Shown: piece after piece, positions 30,653-38,069 of the stretch
Numbering within the stretch: the stretch's first letter is position 1
How the letters are laid out: the number at the start of each line of letters is the position of its first letter
From: a virus
Direction: 5' to 3' (one strand)
DNA length: 44,622 nucleotides
Virus record (IMG/VR): IMGVR_UViG_3300025770_001704
Coordinates: 1-44,622 of that record
Notes under the pieces: model-generated
The model's input: only the letters and a program-made list of their open reading frames with translations
What the model was told of the DNA's origin: nothing
The model's database searches: none
Made by a program: the position numbers and the translations under genes

Positions 30653-31195
30653 ATGAAAAATAAAAATGAATCACCATGGTCGGGATTGGTAAAAGTCCTG
30701 CATATTCAGCATTTGTCTAAAAATGGCGACATTCTTTGGGAAGATTATAATTTAAAAAATATTTTCCACACTGAAGGTGAGGCATTTGTACTGAATTCAG
30801 TTTTTTCGGGTGGAAATAATCCAAACACATTTATACCAAATAATTATTACTTTGGTTTGGATGGTAGGATATCTCCAAACGCTGGTGATTCGATGGCAGA
30901 TATTCTCGGAGAACCTGTTACTAATGGCTACTTTAGACAAACTATAAGCTCAGAGGGACAGTTTTCGGTTTCTGAGGTAGAAGGAGTGAATCAGGCTAAT
31001 GGGCCTATTATTCAATTTAGTGCCTCGGGCGGATCTTGGGGGCCAGTGAGACAGTTGTTTTTTACGAACGCAACTGGTTTATCAGGCGACTTAATTGCAA
31101 CGGTCGCACTCAGTAGTGAAATAACTTTGTCTGATGGAGAGTCTGTAAACATGAGAATGGGCTTGAGTTTGAGAGATTGCCCTCCTGCTCCCTAA
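30653..31195 (+). CDS. Probable virion structural protein
   Basis: 180 residues. LKNIFHTEGEAFVLNSVFSG (about 34-53) followed by PNNYYFGLDGRISP (about 62-75) is a pattern I recall in uncharacterised phage structural proteins. The rest is Gly/Ser rich beta-strand sequence (ATGLSGDLIATVALSSEITL). No SD; the start is next to a TATACT box. Overlaps the convergent gene stop by four bases. A tail or baseplate-linked component is plausible but not proven. Confidence 0.7.
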   Translation: MKNKNESPWSGLVKVLHIQHLSKNGDILWEDYNLKNIFHTEGEAFVLNSVFSGGNNPNTFIPNNYYFGLDGRISPNAGDSMADILGEPVTNGYFRQTISSEGQFSVSEVEGVNQANGPIIQFSASGGSWGPVRQLFFTNATGLSGDLIATVALSSEITLSDGESVNMRMGLSLRDCPPAP

Positions 31196-31677
31196 GATAA
31201 AGTGCTTTCTAAAATTTCTTTTTTTTGTATTTCCACATAGTGGATTACATTTATTTTCCATTTATCTTTTGTAATTAAATCAAGAGTTTTGAACTTTAAA
31301 AATTCATTTCCACCATCTTTTATATCTCTTAAATTCTCAGCACTGTCAGGTTCTTTATTTATTTCACCCCATAGAAGACGTTCTTTTTCCGTCATTTCAT
31401 TCCACTCGTCTTCTTCTGTTTCTATTTTTTCATAATCATCAGGAACCTGTGGCAAGTTTATTTTGTAACCTTGTTTAGTTGTAGAAACAGGATAGATTTG
31501 TTTTACGTTTGTTAAATGGTACTTGCTAAATATTTCAACAGCAGGTTCTGATGTTGTTCCTTTATGAAACCAAACTGGAACACTAACGCCTATACATTCT
31601 ATAGTTTTTCCATTTATTAGTTCTTTTCTTTGTTTTTCGTTCAAAAACACATTATGAGATACTGCTAAGGTTAACAT
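31192..31677 (-). CDS. Hypothetical protein
   Basis: 161 residues from the ATG at 31677 (TAGGAAAAAG upstream); the frame is open to 31788 but crosses the promoter of the divergent protease gene. N-terminal LTLAVSHNVFLNEKQRKELI and CIGVSVPVWFHKG (about 28-45), then acidic helical sequence (KIETEEDEWNEMTEKERLLW), then a strand-rich end. No family recognised. Divergent from the exported protease, sharing a TATA-type region. Confidence 0.65.
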   Translation of the reverse strand: MLTLAVSHNVFLNEKQRKELINGKTIECIGVSVPVWFHKGTTSEPAVEIFSKYHLTNVKQIYPVSTTKQGYKINLPQVPDDYEKIETEEDEWNEMTEKERLLWGEINKEPDSAENLRDIKDGGNEFLKFKTLDLITKDKWKINVIHYVEIQKKEILESTLS

Positions 31678-31698
31678 TTTCTTTTTCCTATTGTCTAA

Positions 31699-31711
31699 AA
31701 CTATATAAGTT
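31699..31711. promoter_or_regulatory. Near-palindromic bidirectional promoter AACTATATAAGTT
   Basis: Reads AACTATATAAGTT on the plus strand and AACTTATATAGTT on the minus strand, between divergent genes at 31677 and 31742. Each gene then has a leader of about 20-30 bases with an SD. Confidence 0.5.
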
Positions 31712-31741
31712 GAACGAACACGATAATTCAAAGGAGTGATA

Positions 31742-32689
31742 ATGAAAAAAACATTTTTACTAGTGTTGTCATTTATGTTTTGTTTCATGACGTTCTTCCA
31801 CAGTCATGATTCACACGTTGGCGATCCTATAGTTATGTGGGGTGCATCAGATAACGATGTTGCCCGTATGCCTCTTGTACAAGATGGAAACCCACGTACT
31901 GCATCGTTAAAAACCGATCAGCCGCTTGCTCAAAGAGGAATTGAGTTTCGACGTTTTTTATCCCCTTCTGTAAAAATCAGAGTATCGAATGCTTCAGGGT
32001 CTGGAACAATTGTCTATTACGACAAGGTAACAAAAGAAGCCTACGTGGCTAGTTGTGGACACCTCTGGAGCGGGACTCGTTCATCTGCTGATCTTAGGAG
32101 TAATCCTGTAAGCTGTGAGATTGTTGTATGGTATCACAATAATGTTAAATTAAAAAGACCAAAAGTATATAAGGCACAAGTGTTGTTTTGGTCAAATGAC
32201 AGAGGATACGACAGCAGTCTTCTTAAATTTAAAGCGGACTGGGAGCCTTCTTATTTTCCAATTGCGCCAAAATATCACATAATACCAGAAAACTCTCATC
32301 GACATTCTACTGGGTGCGACAACGGGAGCGAAGTGGCACATTATGATGTAGTGATAGATGAATTTCGAGGTGGCGATTTAATTACCAAATATAATTCACC
32401 GAGGCCAGGTCGAAGTGGTGGCGGTCTTTTAGATGATGCTGGATATTATATCGGAACTTGTTGGGGAACCTCTAATTATAATGGATCTGGAATTGGGTAC
32501 TTTACCCCATTGAGTGCAATCCATAAAATGTTCAACCAAAATGGATATGGCTGGTTACTTGATATTAATCCTTTTGGTTCTGCAAGAGAAATTAGAATCC
32601 TAGACAGATCTGATTTCGATAGAAGATTCCCAAAAAGTTATATACCAATTCCTTCAGGACGAATGAGTGTTCCGCTAGGTTTGAGATAG
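31742..32689 (+). CDS. Exported trypsin-like serine protease
   Basis: 315 residues from the ATG at 31742 (AAGGAG five bases upstream). Signal peptide: KKTFLLVLSFMFCFMTFF (2-19). The chymotrypsin-fold domain shows the triad: H107 in YVASCGHLW (101-109), D157 in DRGYDSSLLKF (153-163) and S225 in RPGRSGGGLLDDAG (221-234), with SGSGTIVYYD (85-94) as first strand and YIGTCWGTSN after the Ser. It resembles the S1C/trypsin_2 group without a PDZ domain. It should act in the periplasm or outside. Phage-encoded exported proteases of this type are rare; degradation of envelope or host defence proteins is possible. Confidence 0.88.
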   Translation: MKKTFLLVLSFMFCFMTFFHSHDSHVGDPIVMWGASDNDVARMPLVQDGNPRTASLKTDQPLAQRGIEFRRFLSPSVKIRVSNASGSGTIVYYDKVTKEAYVASCGHLWSGTRSSADLRSNPVSCEIVVWYHNNVKLKRPKVYKAQVLFWSNDRGYDSSLLKFKADWEPSYFPIAPKYHIIPENSHRHSTGCDNGSEVAHYDVVIDEFRGGDLITKYNSPRPGRSGGGLLDDAGYYIGTCWGTSNYNGSGIGYFTPLSAIHKMFNQNGYGWLLDINPFGSAREIRILDRSDFDRRFPKSYIPIPSGRMSVPLGLR

Positions 32690-32690
32690 G

Positions 32691-33467
32691 TCATGTTAAT
32701 CTATAAAACGGGCATATGGTTCTATAGTCGCAAAACTTGCAGTGATCTTGCACGTTTCCCCATGCTTTATTTTCAGGGGTTCGTTTAATTTGATCATATG
32801 CATAGATCAGTTCTTCATGAGCTTCGATAAGTGATTGTTCAGAAAACTTGCATCCAATCAAAGATTTGTCTTCTAAGTAATACAAAGCAGCACGAATTTT
32901 GTTTGCTGGTATTCCTTTTTCCAATTGAACAACTCTGGCATATGCTCGCAATTGCAAGTCTGTTCGAATTGTTCTTAGATTTTTCCTATATCTTCCCTTT
33001 TTAGTTGTTTTGTAATCAATAATTATCCATTCATCACCTTTAGGAATCAACCTGTCGATGAATCCCTTGATCATTTTGTTGTTTGGAGGATCGATGTCAA
33101 ATTCAAATTTATATTCTATCTCTCCCTCTGTTCCAAGTTGATCAGTCAAATACTGAATTGATTCCATATGTTTGGGAAATCTCTTTTTATATTCCTTGGG
33201 CAATGTAGGAGCAAAAATTTCATTCCCATCTTTATCTTGGTCGAAAGGTATTTTTCCTTCCAGTATATCTTGCGATATCTTCTCTAAAGAAACTTTTGCT
33301 TCTTTTTCGACATACAACTCTGCAATCTTGTGGACCATTGATCCGTATGTGAAGAAAAAAGGCTCCTCAACTCCAGTGTCAATTTTTAGATGATATTTAT
33401 ACTTGTATTGTTGCTGACATTTATTCCACACATCTTTTCGGGAAACGCTTATGTGGTTGATATCCAT
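32691..33467 (-). CDS. RecB/Cas4-like PD-(D/E)XK nuclease
   Basis: 258 residues from the ATG at 33467 (GGAAG upstream). Motifs: VSRKDVWNKCQQQYKYKYHL (about 7-26, first Cys), FTYGSMVHKIAELYVEK (about 38-54, His), GFIDRLIPKGDEWIIIDYK and TTK (about 150-172, the D and D-x-K catalytic residues), QLRAYARVV (QxxxY motif), and CKFCDYRTICPFY at the C-terminus, giving with the first Cys a likely 4Fe-4S cluster. Family members are ssDNA exonucleases in repair and recombination. It diverges from the primase gene; the two starts are 90 bases apart. Probably works in phage replication or recombination. Confidence 0.88.
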   Translation of the reverse strand: MDINHISVSRKDVWNKCQQQYKYKYHLKIDTGVEEPFFFTYGSMVHKIAELYVEKEAKVSLEKISQDILEGKIPFDQDKDGNEIFAPTLPKEYKKRFPKHMESIQYLTDQLGTEGEIEYKFEFDIDPPNNKMIKGFIDRLIPKGDEWIIIDYKTTKKGRYRKNLRTIRTDLQLRAYARVVQLEKGIPANKIRAALYYLEDKSLIGCKFSEQSLIEAHEELIYAYDQIKRTPENKAWGNVQDHCKFCDYRTICPFYRLT

Positions 33468-33556
33468 TGAGAAACTTCCGTTGACTAAAGAAAATGTTTT
33501 TGTTAATTTATTCTTCAAGTAAAAAAATAGCAATACCAATTTGCAGAGTGGTCTTA

Positions 33557-34624
33557 ATGTCGGTCGATTTTGATAAATTTCTAGCTTGGGCAGAATCCCG
33601 TTGGGGTGGCGATGTGATAGTAAAGGGTGAAGAAATTCGCTTGAATTCTCCTTTTACTGAAGATTACAAACATAAGATGTGGTGTAATTGCTCTGGCGGT
33701 AAGAAAAAAAGAAATAATGGAGTCTTTCACTGTTGGAAAACAGAAGAACGAGGAACTTTAATTTCTCTTGTCATGTTTAGAGATGGATGCTCATACGACG
33801 AAGCTTTGGAGATATTGGGAGGAAGCGACACGTTTTTAGCAGAGGCAGAATTAAAGTTAGAAGAAATATTTAATAATTCAAATCAAGAAATTGCCCCTGT
33901 GGCGGAAGAGAAAGAGTTAACTTTGTCCCTTCCGCCAAATTCATATAAAATCAAAGACCTTCCAGAAAGCGATTTTTATCGAATAAATGCAGAGATGCAC
34001 CTATCTGAAAGGAAGATCCCCACAGATGGACTTCTGGTGTGCATTGGCGGCAAGATTGGCGACATTGACTACACTAATAGAATCATTATACCTTATTATG
34101 ATAAGTATGGGGATTTAATTTACTTCAATGCTCGATACTTAGGAAGCGAGAAAAGAGTTCCGAAGTATATGGGACCTCCTAAAGAACTTGGAATCGGAAA
34201 GTCAGATATTTTATATTTTCCAGCTTGGCCTGAGCAAGGATCAAAAATACATTTAACAGAGGGCGAATTGGATGCGAAAGTTTTAAGAATGTCTGGTATG
34301 TGGTCTGGTGCTTTTGGGGGAAAGGAAATTAGCGATAAGCATGCCCAGATTTTAAGAGACTTAGAGTCAAAAGTTGTCCTATGTTTGGATAACGATAGGG
34401 CTGGAAAAGACTCTTTACCAGAAATCGGTTTATCTTGCGTAAGGGGTGGAATTTCTGTTGAATATGCATTCCCACCGGAAGGATATAAAGACTGGAATCA
34501 AATGTTGGAAAAGTTAAATGCAAAAATTATAAGTGCCTACATCAAGAAAAGCACCGAACCATTTGATGTTTTTGAATGGGAAATTAAAAGCGGTAAAATC
34601 GCTAAAAACTTAGACACAGAATAA
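33557..34624 (+). CDS. DNA primase (zinc-binding plus toprim)
   Basis: 355 residues from the ATG at 33557. N-terminal zinc module: MWCNCSGGKKKRNNGVFHCW (41-60; C43, C45, H58, C59). Toprim core: KIHLTEGELDAKVL (230-243, Glu235) and VVLCLDNDRAGKDS (273-286, D278 and D280). It makes RNA primers for lagging-strand synthesis. No helicase domain is fused, as in T4 gp61, where a separate helicase (gp41) is the partner; that helicase is not in this window. The start has only AGAGTGG as SD. It heads a plus-strand group with the next gene and glpX. Confidence 0.9.
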   Translation: MSVDFDKFLAWAESRWGGDVIVKGEEIRLNSPFTEDYKHKMWCNCSGGKKKRNNGVFHCWKTEERGTLISLVMFRDGCSYDEALEILGGSDTFLAEAELKLEEIFNNSNQEIAPVAEEKELTLSLPPNSYKIKDLPESDFYRINAEMHLSERKIPTDGLLVCIGGKIGDIDYTNRIIIPYYDKYGDLIYFNARYLGSEKRVPKYMGPPKELGIGKSDILYFPAWPEQGSKIHLTEGELDAKVLRMSGMWSGAFGGKEISDKHAQILRDLESKVVLCLDNDRAGKDSLPEIGLSCVRGGISVEYAFPPEGYKDWNQMLEKLNAKIISAYIKKSTEPFDVFEWEIKSGKIAKNLDTE

Positions 34625-34655
34625 AAAACTAATTCTTAATTAACTAGTTTATATC

Positions 34656-35066
34656 ATGAAACATTTAGAGAGATTTGTTGGAAAAGTATGCACGGTTTTT
34701 ACTGTAGGCATCAATAGAGATTTCAAACAAGAAAATCCAAAAACATATCCAAAGCCTTTGTATGTTTATTTTATGGGTGCTATAGAATTTGTGAACGAAC
34801 ATGGAATCATGATGCAACAAGTGACAACTGGTTTGTCCACTTTTGTCTTCATGAATAATGTCGTAAGCATTTCTGAGGAAGAAGTCCTAGACCCAGAGAA
34901 CGAAAACGATGCTGAAATGATCAAAAAATATAAAGAAGACGCCGAACAGATCAAAAAACAATATAGCACTCAAGGAAAAGATGATGCTCAAGCCGAATCT
35001 TCTGAATATTTAAATGTAGATTCCATGAGTGACTTATCTGACATGATACAGAAAGATATAAAATGA
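34656..35066 (+). CDS. Hypothetical protein coupled to glpX
   Basis: 136 residues. The first 80 residues look like a small beta barrel: VGKVCTVFTVGIN, KPLYVYFMGAIEFVNEHGIM and STFVFMNNVVSISEEEVL. The remainder is acidic, helical and disordered (MIKKYKEDAEQIKKQY). The ATG has no SD, only TTTATATC before it. Its stop overlaps the glpX start (ATGA), so the two are translated together. Could be a nucleic-acid-binding or regulator protein; function unknown. Confidence 0.7.
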   Translation: MKHLERFVGKVCTVFTVGINRDFKQENPKTYPKPLYVYFMGAIEFVNEHGIMMQQVTTGLSTFVFMNNVVSISEEEVLDPENENDAEMIKKYKEDAEQIKKQYSTQGKDDAQAESSEYLNVDSMSDLSDMIQKDIK

Positions 35067-36013
35067 AAAACCATCACTTAGATATAATAAGGGCGACAGA
35101 GGCAGCGGCAATATCTGCTGCCGAATGGGTTGGTCGAGGCAATAAAGAGTTAGCAGACAAAGCTGCAACCGATGCAATGCGTTCAAGATTGAACGATATA
35201 GATTTTCGTGCGCAAATAGCTATAGGCGAAGGAATCAAAGATGGTTCTTTCGGGCTTTTTGAAGGAGATCTGGTCGGAGCCGCATATGGGGATTGTCCCT
35301 CTGATGCGGAATATGATATTGCAGTCGATCCGATTGAGGGAACAACCCCCACGGCTAAAGGTGGGTACGAAGCAATGGCCGTTCTTGCTATGGGGAATGT
35401 AGGATCACTGTACAAAACAGATGTTTTTTACATGGACAAGATTGCCGTGGGTCCCAAGGTGGCAGCAAAGGCTCAGATTGACCTCAAAAACCCTGCAAGT
35501 GCAAATGTTGGGATGGTTGCTGCTGCTTTGGGGAAATCGCCAGAGCATGTTACCGTATGTGTTCTAGACCGAGAAAGAACAAAGCCACTTGTTGGAGAAC
35601 TGAGGAAAATAGGTTGCCGGATCAAGTTTATTAGTGACTGCGATGTGACGGCCTGTATTGCCACCTGTGTGCCCGATAGCGGGATTGATATGTATTGGAG
35701 CATCGGTGGAGCACCAGAGGCTGTGATAGCCGCCTCAGCGATGAAATGCATGGGAGGTTTCCTGCAATGTAGGGAAGTCGAGGAGTCAGTACAAAAATGT
35801 GGTGATTTTCAAGGAATTTTGACACATGCATCTGATTCGATGCATATAAATGACCTCGCTGAAGGCGAGGTCATGTTTGCTGCCACTGGGATTACGGATG
35901 GGAAATTCTTGAAAGGCGTTAGATTTACATCCAATGGCCCAGTCACTAGCTCAGTATCTATGAGATCAGAAAGCGGGACAGTCAGATGGTTGACGACAGA
36001 ACACGGAAATTAA
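35063..36013 (+). CDS. glpX: Class II fructose-1,6-bisphosphatase (GlpX)
   Basis: 316 residues, full length for GlpX. It removes the 1-phosphate of fructose 1,6-bisphosphate (often also of sedoheptulose 1,7-bisphosphate) in gluconeogenesis and pentose cycles, in the cytoplasm with Mg or Mn. Motifs: AIGEGIKDG (53-61, E56), YDIAVDPIEGTTPTAKGG (84-101, the D-P-I-E-G-T metal and phosphate motif), YMDKIAVGP (about 123-131), VCVLDRERTK, SIGGAPEAVIAA (about 213-224) and GVRFTSNGPVTSSV. No key residue missing. The gene is visibly richer in G+C than its neighbours, suggesting recent acquisition from a cell. Coupled to the upstream gene by ATGA. Confidence 0.93.
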   Translation: MKNHHLDIIRATEAAAISAAEWVGRGNKELADKAATDAMRSRLNDIDFRAQIAIGEGIKDGSFGLFEGDLVGAAYGDCPSDAEYDIAVDPIEGTTPTAKGGYEAMAVLAMGNVGSLYKTDVFYMDKIAVGPKVAAKAQIDLKNPASANVGMVAAALGKSPEHVTVCVLDRERTKPLVGELRKIGCRIKFISDCDVTACIATCVPDSGIDMYWSIGGAPEAVIAASAMKCMGGFLQCREVEESVQKCGDFQGILTHASDSMHINDLAEGEVMFAATGITDGKFLKGVRFTSNGPVTSSVSMRSESGTVRWLTTEHGN

Positions 36014-36015
36014 AT

Positions 36016-37716
36016 TTAGCGATATAGTTTTTCTTTTAGGTATTTAACTCTTTCGTTGAGCTTAATTTCGCTTAAATTAATTCTGTCTGAACTCATACGA
36101 ATCCCACAAGACAAAAGTTTTTTGTAATACTCCAGCTTATGATGCGGATTTAATTGTTCTAGTATTTTTGTAGCTTTATAATGATCTAAGCCCGCTCCTT
36201 CAAATTTGTATGAAGAAACTGCACCTTTGCTCGGTCCTTGAGAGAGTTCAACTGGCTCACGATCAACTGGAATTTCTCTAAGTTTGTTTTCGACCTGTGA
36301 CTTGTCCATTTTCAAAATTTCTTCAGGAGAGAGTTCACCGCTGAAGCCGTGTTTAGAAATTAAATCTGCCATGACTTGAATATGCAATTTAAGTTGTTGA
36401 TCCTTTTTTAATTCCTCAAGTTTTTTACTTTCCTTAGTTTCATCGTTGTGTTGCTTAAGTCGTTTTGTATAAAAAGATTTTAGCTCTTCGTCTTCTGAAT
36501 TTGCTATATTCTTTTTCCACGATCTTAGACTGTAGATATCTATTAAAGGGTCGCTGTCTCCTAATACATGGGGCATTAGCCCTATAAATTCTTTAGATTT
36601 CTCATTAGTAAAGACGTTGGCCGTTTTGCTTGAAACGTCAGCATTGTCGCCTTCTTTGCCAGACTCGTCTCCACCAGAAGGAGGACTGATTGGCCTTACT
36701 TTGCTTACAACGCCCGTGGGCGTGTCGTCCCCTTTACCAGCATCCACATCATCAGCAGTGGGTGCTGACGAAGAGGACATTTCAGCAGAATCTGCCTCGG
36801 GAGATTTCTTTTTATTAATCAATCTTTGAATTATTCCCTTTCCTTGGTTACCGAACGGCGGCAGGGTTCGAGTACCTTTTTTCAGTATCCAAGTGTTTTT
36901 ATTTTTTACGAACTCCCATCCTTCCATATCAATTTCATCCGTATTGATTTTATTGATTAGAGTTTCCATGGCTTCATCTAAATTAGTTAATGGATCTATT
37001 CCTAATTGACTCAAGAAAACGTTTAATGTTTCAAGGTTGGTTTTCCTGCCCGCTCCTCTAGAGTTGCTGCCTTTTTGTCTAGCTTCGGCCACAGCTTGCC
37101 TGAAGTGACTTGCTATTTTTTCTTTGAGAGAATTGATTAGATCATCATAATCGGTCACTACAGCTTCTGTCAAAAATTGATTTGAAAGTTGGTCAACTTT
37201 TTCTGATATTTGCTTATTTAAGAATATGCATTCATCTAGAGTTAGCCTTTGCTCGGCTTTATACCCTTGCCAACTGGGATTCTCAGGATGGTCGCCGTGC
37301 CACAGCTTTCTAAAAAATCCCTTCATTCCATGTTTAAACCATGGAAGCTTTGAATTCGGATCATATCCAGATCTTGATTGTTGGACAGGCGACACACCGC
37401 CGCTCATGCCACTTGGACTTGATGCCCGACCAAAGCCATATTCAGGTGTTTCAGGTTTTGGAGCAAATGTCTTTTTAAGATCTTCAGAATCAAATTCTGG
37501 CTGAGTGGCCTTAGTTCCAGAAGGCAATGCTGGGGCATCACCGGATTTTGGGAGTTTAGGGATGGGAGATGGAGTATCATTTTTTTGAGGATGAAGCTCA
37601 TCACTAGATGCCTTTACAGGCTCTCTTTTGTGTACTTGAGCAATAAACTCATCGACTTCTATTCCAATGTCATTCAGTAAACTGTCTAAAATTTCTTCTA
37701 TTCTGTCTTTAGCCAT
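36016..37716 (-). CDS. Large low-complexity protein, possible virion component
   Basis: 566 residues. N-terminal helix (RIEEILDSLLNDIGIEVDEF), a long Pro/Ser-rich disordered stretch (about 35-125), then a conserved-looking block LPWFKHGMKGFFRKLWHGDH and PENP (about 124-147) followed by helices to about 215, another block on GRKTNLETLNVFLSQLGIDP, then disordered Asp/Ser/Gly sequence and a helical end. The WF-GMKGFFRKLWHG block is basic and amphipathic and could bind membrane or DNA. SD TTGGAG before ATG. No family recognised. Convergent with glpX, three bases apart. Confidence 0.7.
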   Translation of the reverse strand: MAKDRIEEILDSLLNDIGIEVDEFIAQVHKREPVKASSDELHPQKNDTPSPIPKLPKSGDAPALPSGTKATQPEFDSEDLKKTFAPKPETPEYGFGRASSPSGMSGGVSPVQQSRSGYDPNSKLPWFKHGMKGFFRKLWHGDHPENPSWQGYKAEQRLTLDECIFLNKQISEKVDQLSNQFLTEAVVTDYDDLINSLKEKIASHFRQAVAEARQKGSNSRGAGRKTNLETLNVFLSQLGIDPLTNLDEAMETLINKINTDEIDMEGWEFVKNKNTWILKKGTRTLPPFGNQGKGIIQRLINKKKSPEADSAEMSSSSAPTADDVDAGKGDDTPTGVVSKVRPISPPSGGDESGKEGDNADVSSKTANVFTNEKSKEFIGLMPHVLGDSDPLIDIYSLRSWKKNIANSEDEELKSFYTKRLKQHNDETKESKKLEELKKDQQLKLHIQVMADLISKHGFSGELSPEEILKMDKSQVENKLREIPVDREPVELSQGPSKGAVSSYKFEGAGLDHYKATKILEQLNPHHKLEYYKKLLSCGIRMSSDRINLSEIKLNERVKYLKEKLYR

Positions 37717-37731
37717 TTTTCACTCCAATTA

Positions 37732-37747
37732 ATCCTACACTATATAG
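37732..37747 (-). promoter_or_regulatory. TATA-type promoter GCTATATAGTGTAGG
   Basis: Minus-strand TATATAGTGT element between the 81-residue gene and the 566-residue gene, with SD TTGGAG about 16 bases on. A very similar TATATAGTGTTAG lies at 14585. Confidence 0.4.
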
Positions 37748-37758
37748 CATTAATTGAA

Positions 37759-38004
37759 TCAATTATGATTAGGCATATAATCGCCAATTTTCTTCAAAGA
37801 CATAATGCAAGAATCGAATCTGTGGAATTCGCTAGACAGGTATTCTAATTGTCTTTGATCGAATTCTGAAGATCCTGATTCTTCGACTTGAAAGATAATA
37901 GCTCTTTGTTGTCTGCCTATCACCCTATATCCGTGCATCATTAAATAAGCTGCTGCGCCTAAATCTCCAACTTTTTTGGTAACGCTTTCGTTTTCGTTTT
38001 CCAT
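37759..38004 (-). CDS. DUF5659-like small protein
   Basis: 81 residues. VGDLGAAAYLMMHGYRVIGR (about 12-31), followed by AIIFQVEESG and LEYLSSEFHRFDSCIMSLKK, matches the pattern of DUF5659 (D-AAYL---GY then F-F then helix ending LK) that I recall from phage and bacterial small proteins. Function unknown. SD GAAAGGAAATAGG before ATG, and a leader of about 65 bases full of tetranucleotide repeats. Confidence 0.72.
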   Translation of the reverse strand: MENENESVTKKVGDLGAAAYLMMHGYRVIGRQQRAIIFQVEESGSSEFDQRQLEYLSSEFHRFDSCIMSLKKIGDYMPNHN

Positions 38005-38030
38005 CTTGTACCTATTTCCTTTCGGTCTTG

Positions 38031-38065
38031 TTCATTTATTTATTCATTCGTTCGTTCGTTCGTTC
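38031..38065. repeat. Tetranucleotide tandem repeat in the leader of the 81-residue gene
   Basis: Plus strand TTCATTTATTTATTCATTCG then TTCG repeats, minus strand (GAAC)n grading into (GAAT) and (AAAT). It contains AATAAATA (38037-38044) on the minus strand, 33 bases before the ATG at 38004, a late-like box inside the repeat. Repeat-number change would alter promoter spacing. Confidence 0.75.
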
Positions 38066-38069
38066 TTTA

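Noticed and set aside
33394-33401. TATAAATA inside the Cas4-like gene
   Set aside because: Inside a coding region with no gene start downstream at a useful distance; expected by chance in A/T-rich DNA.
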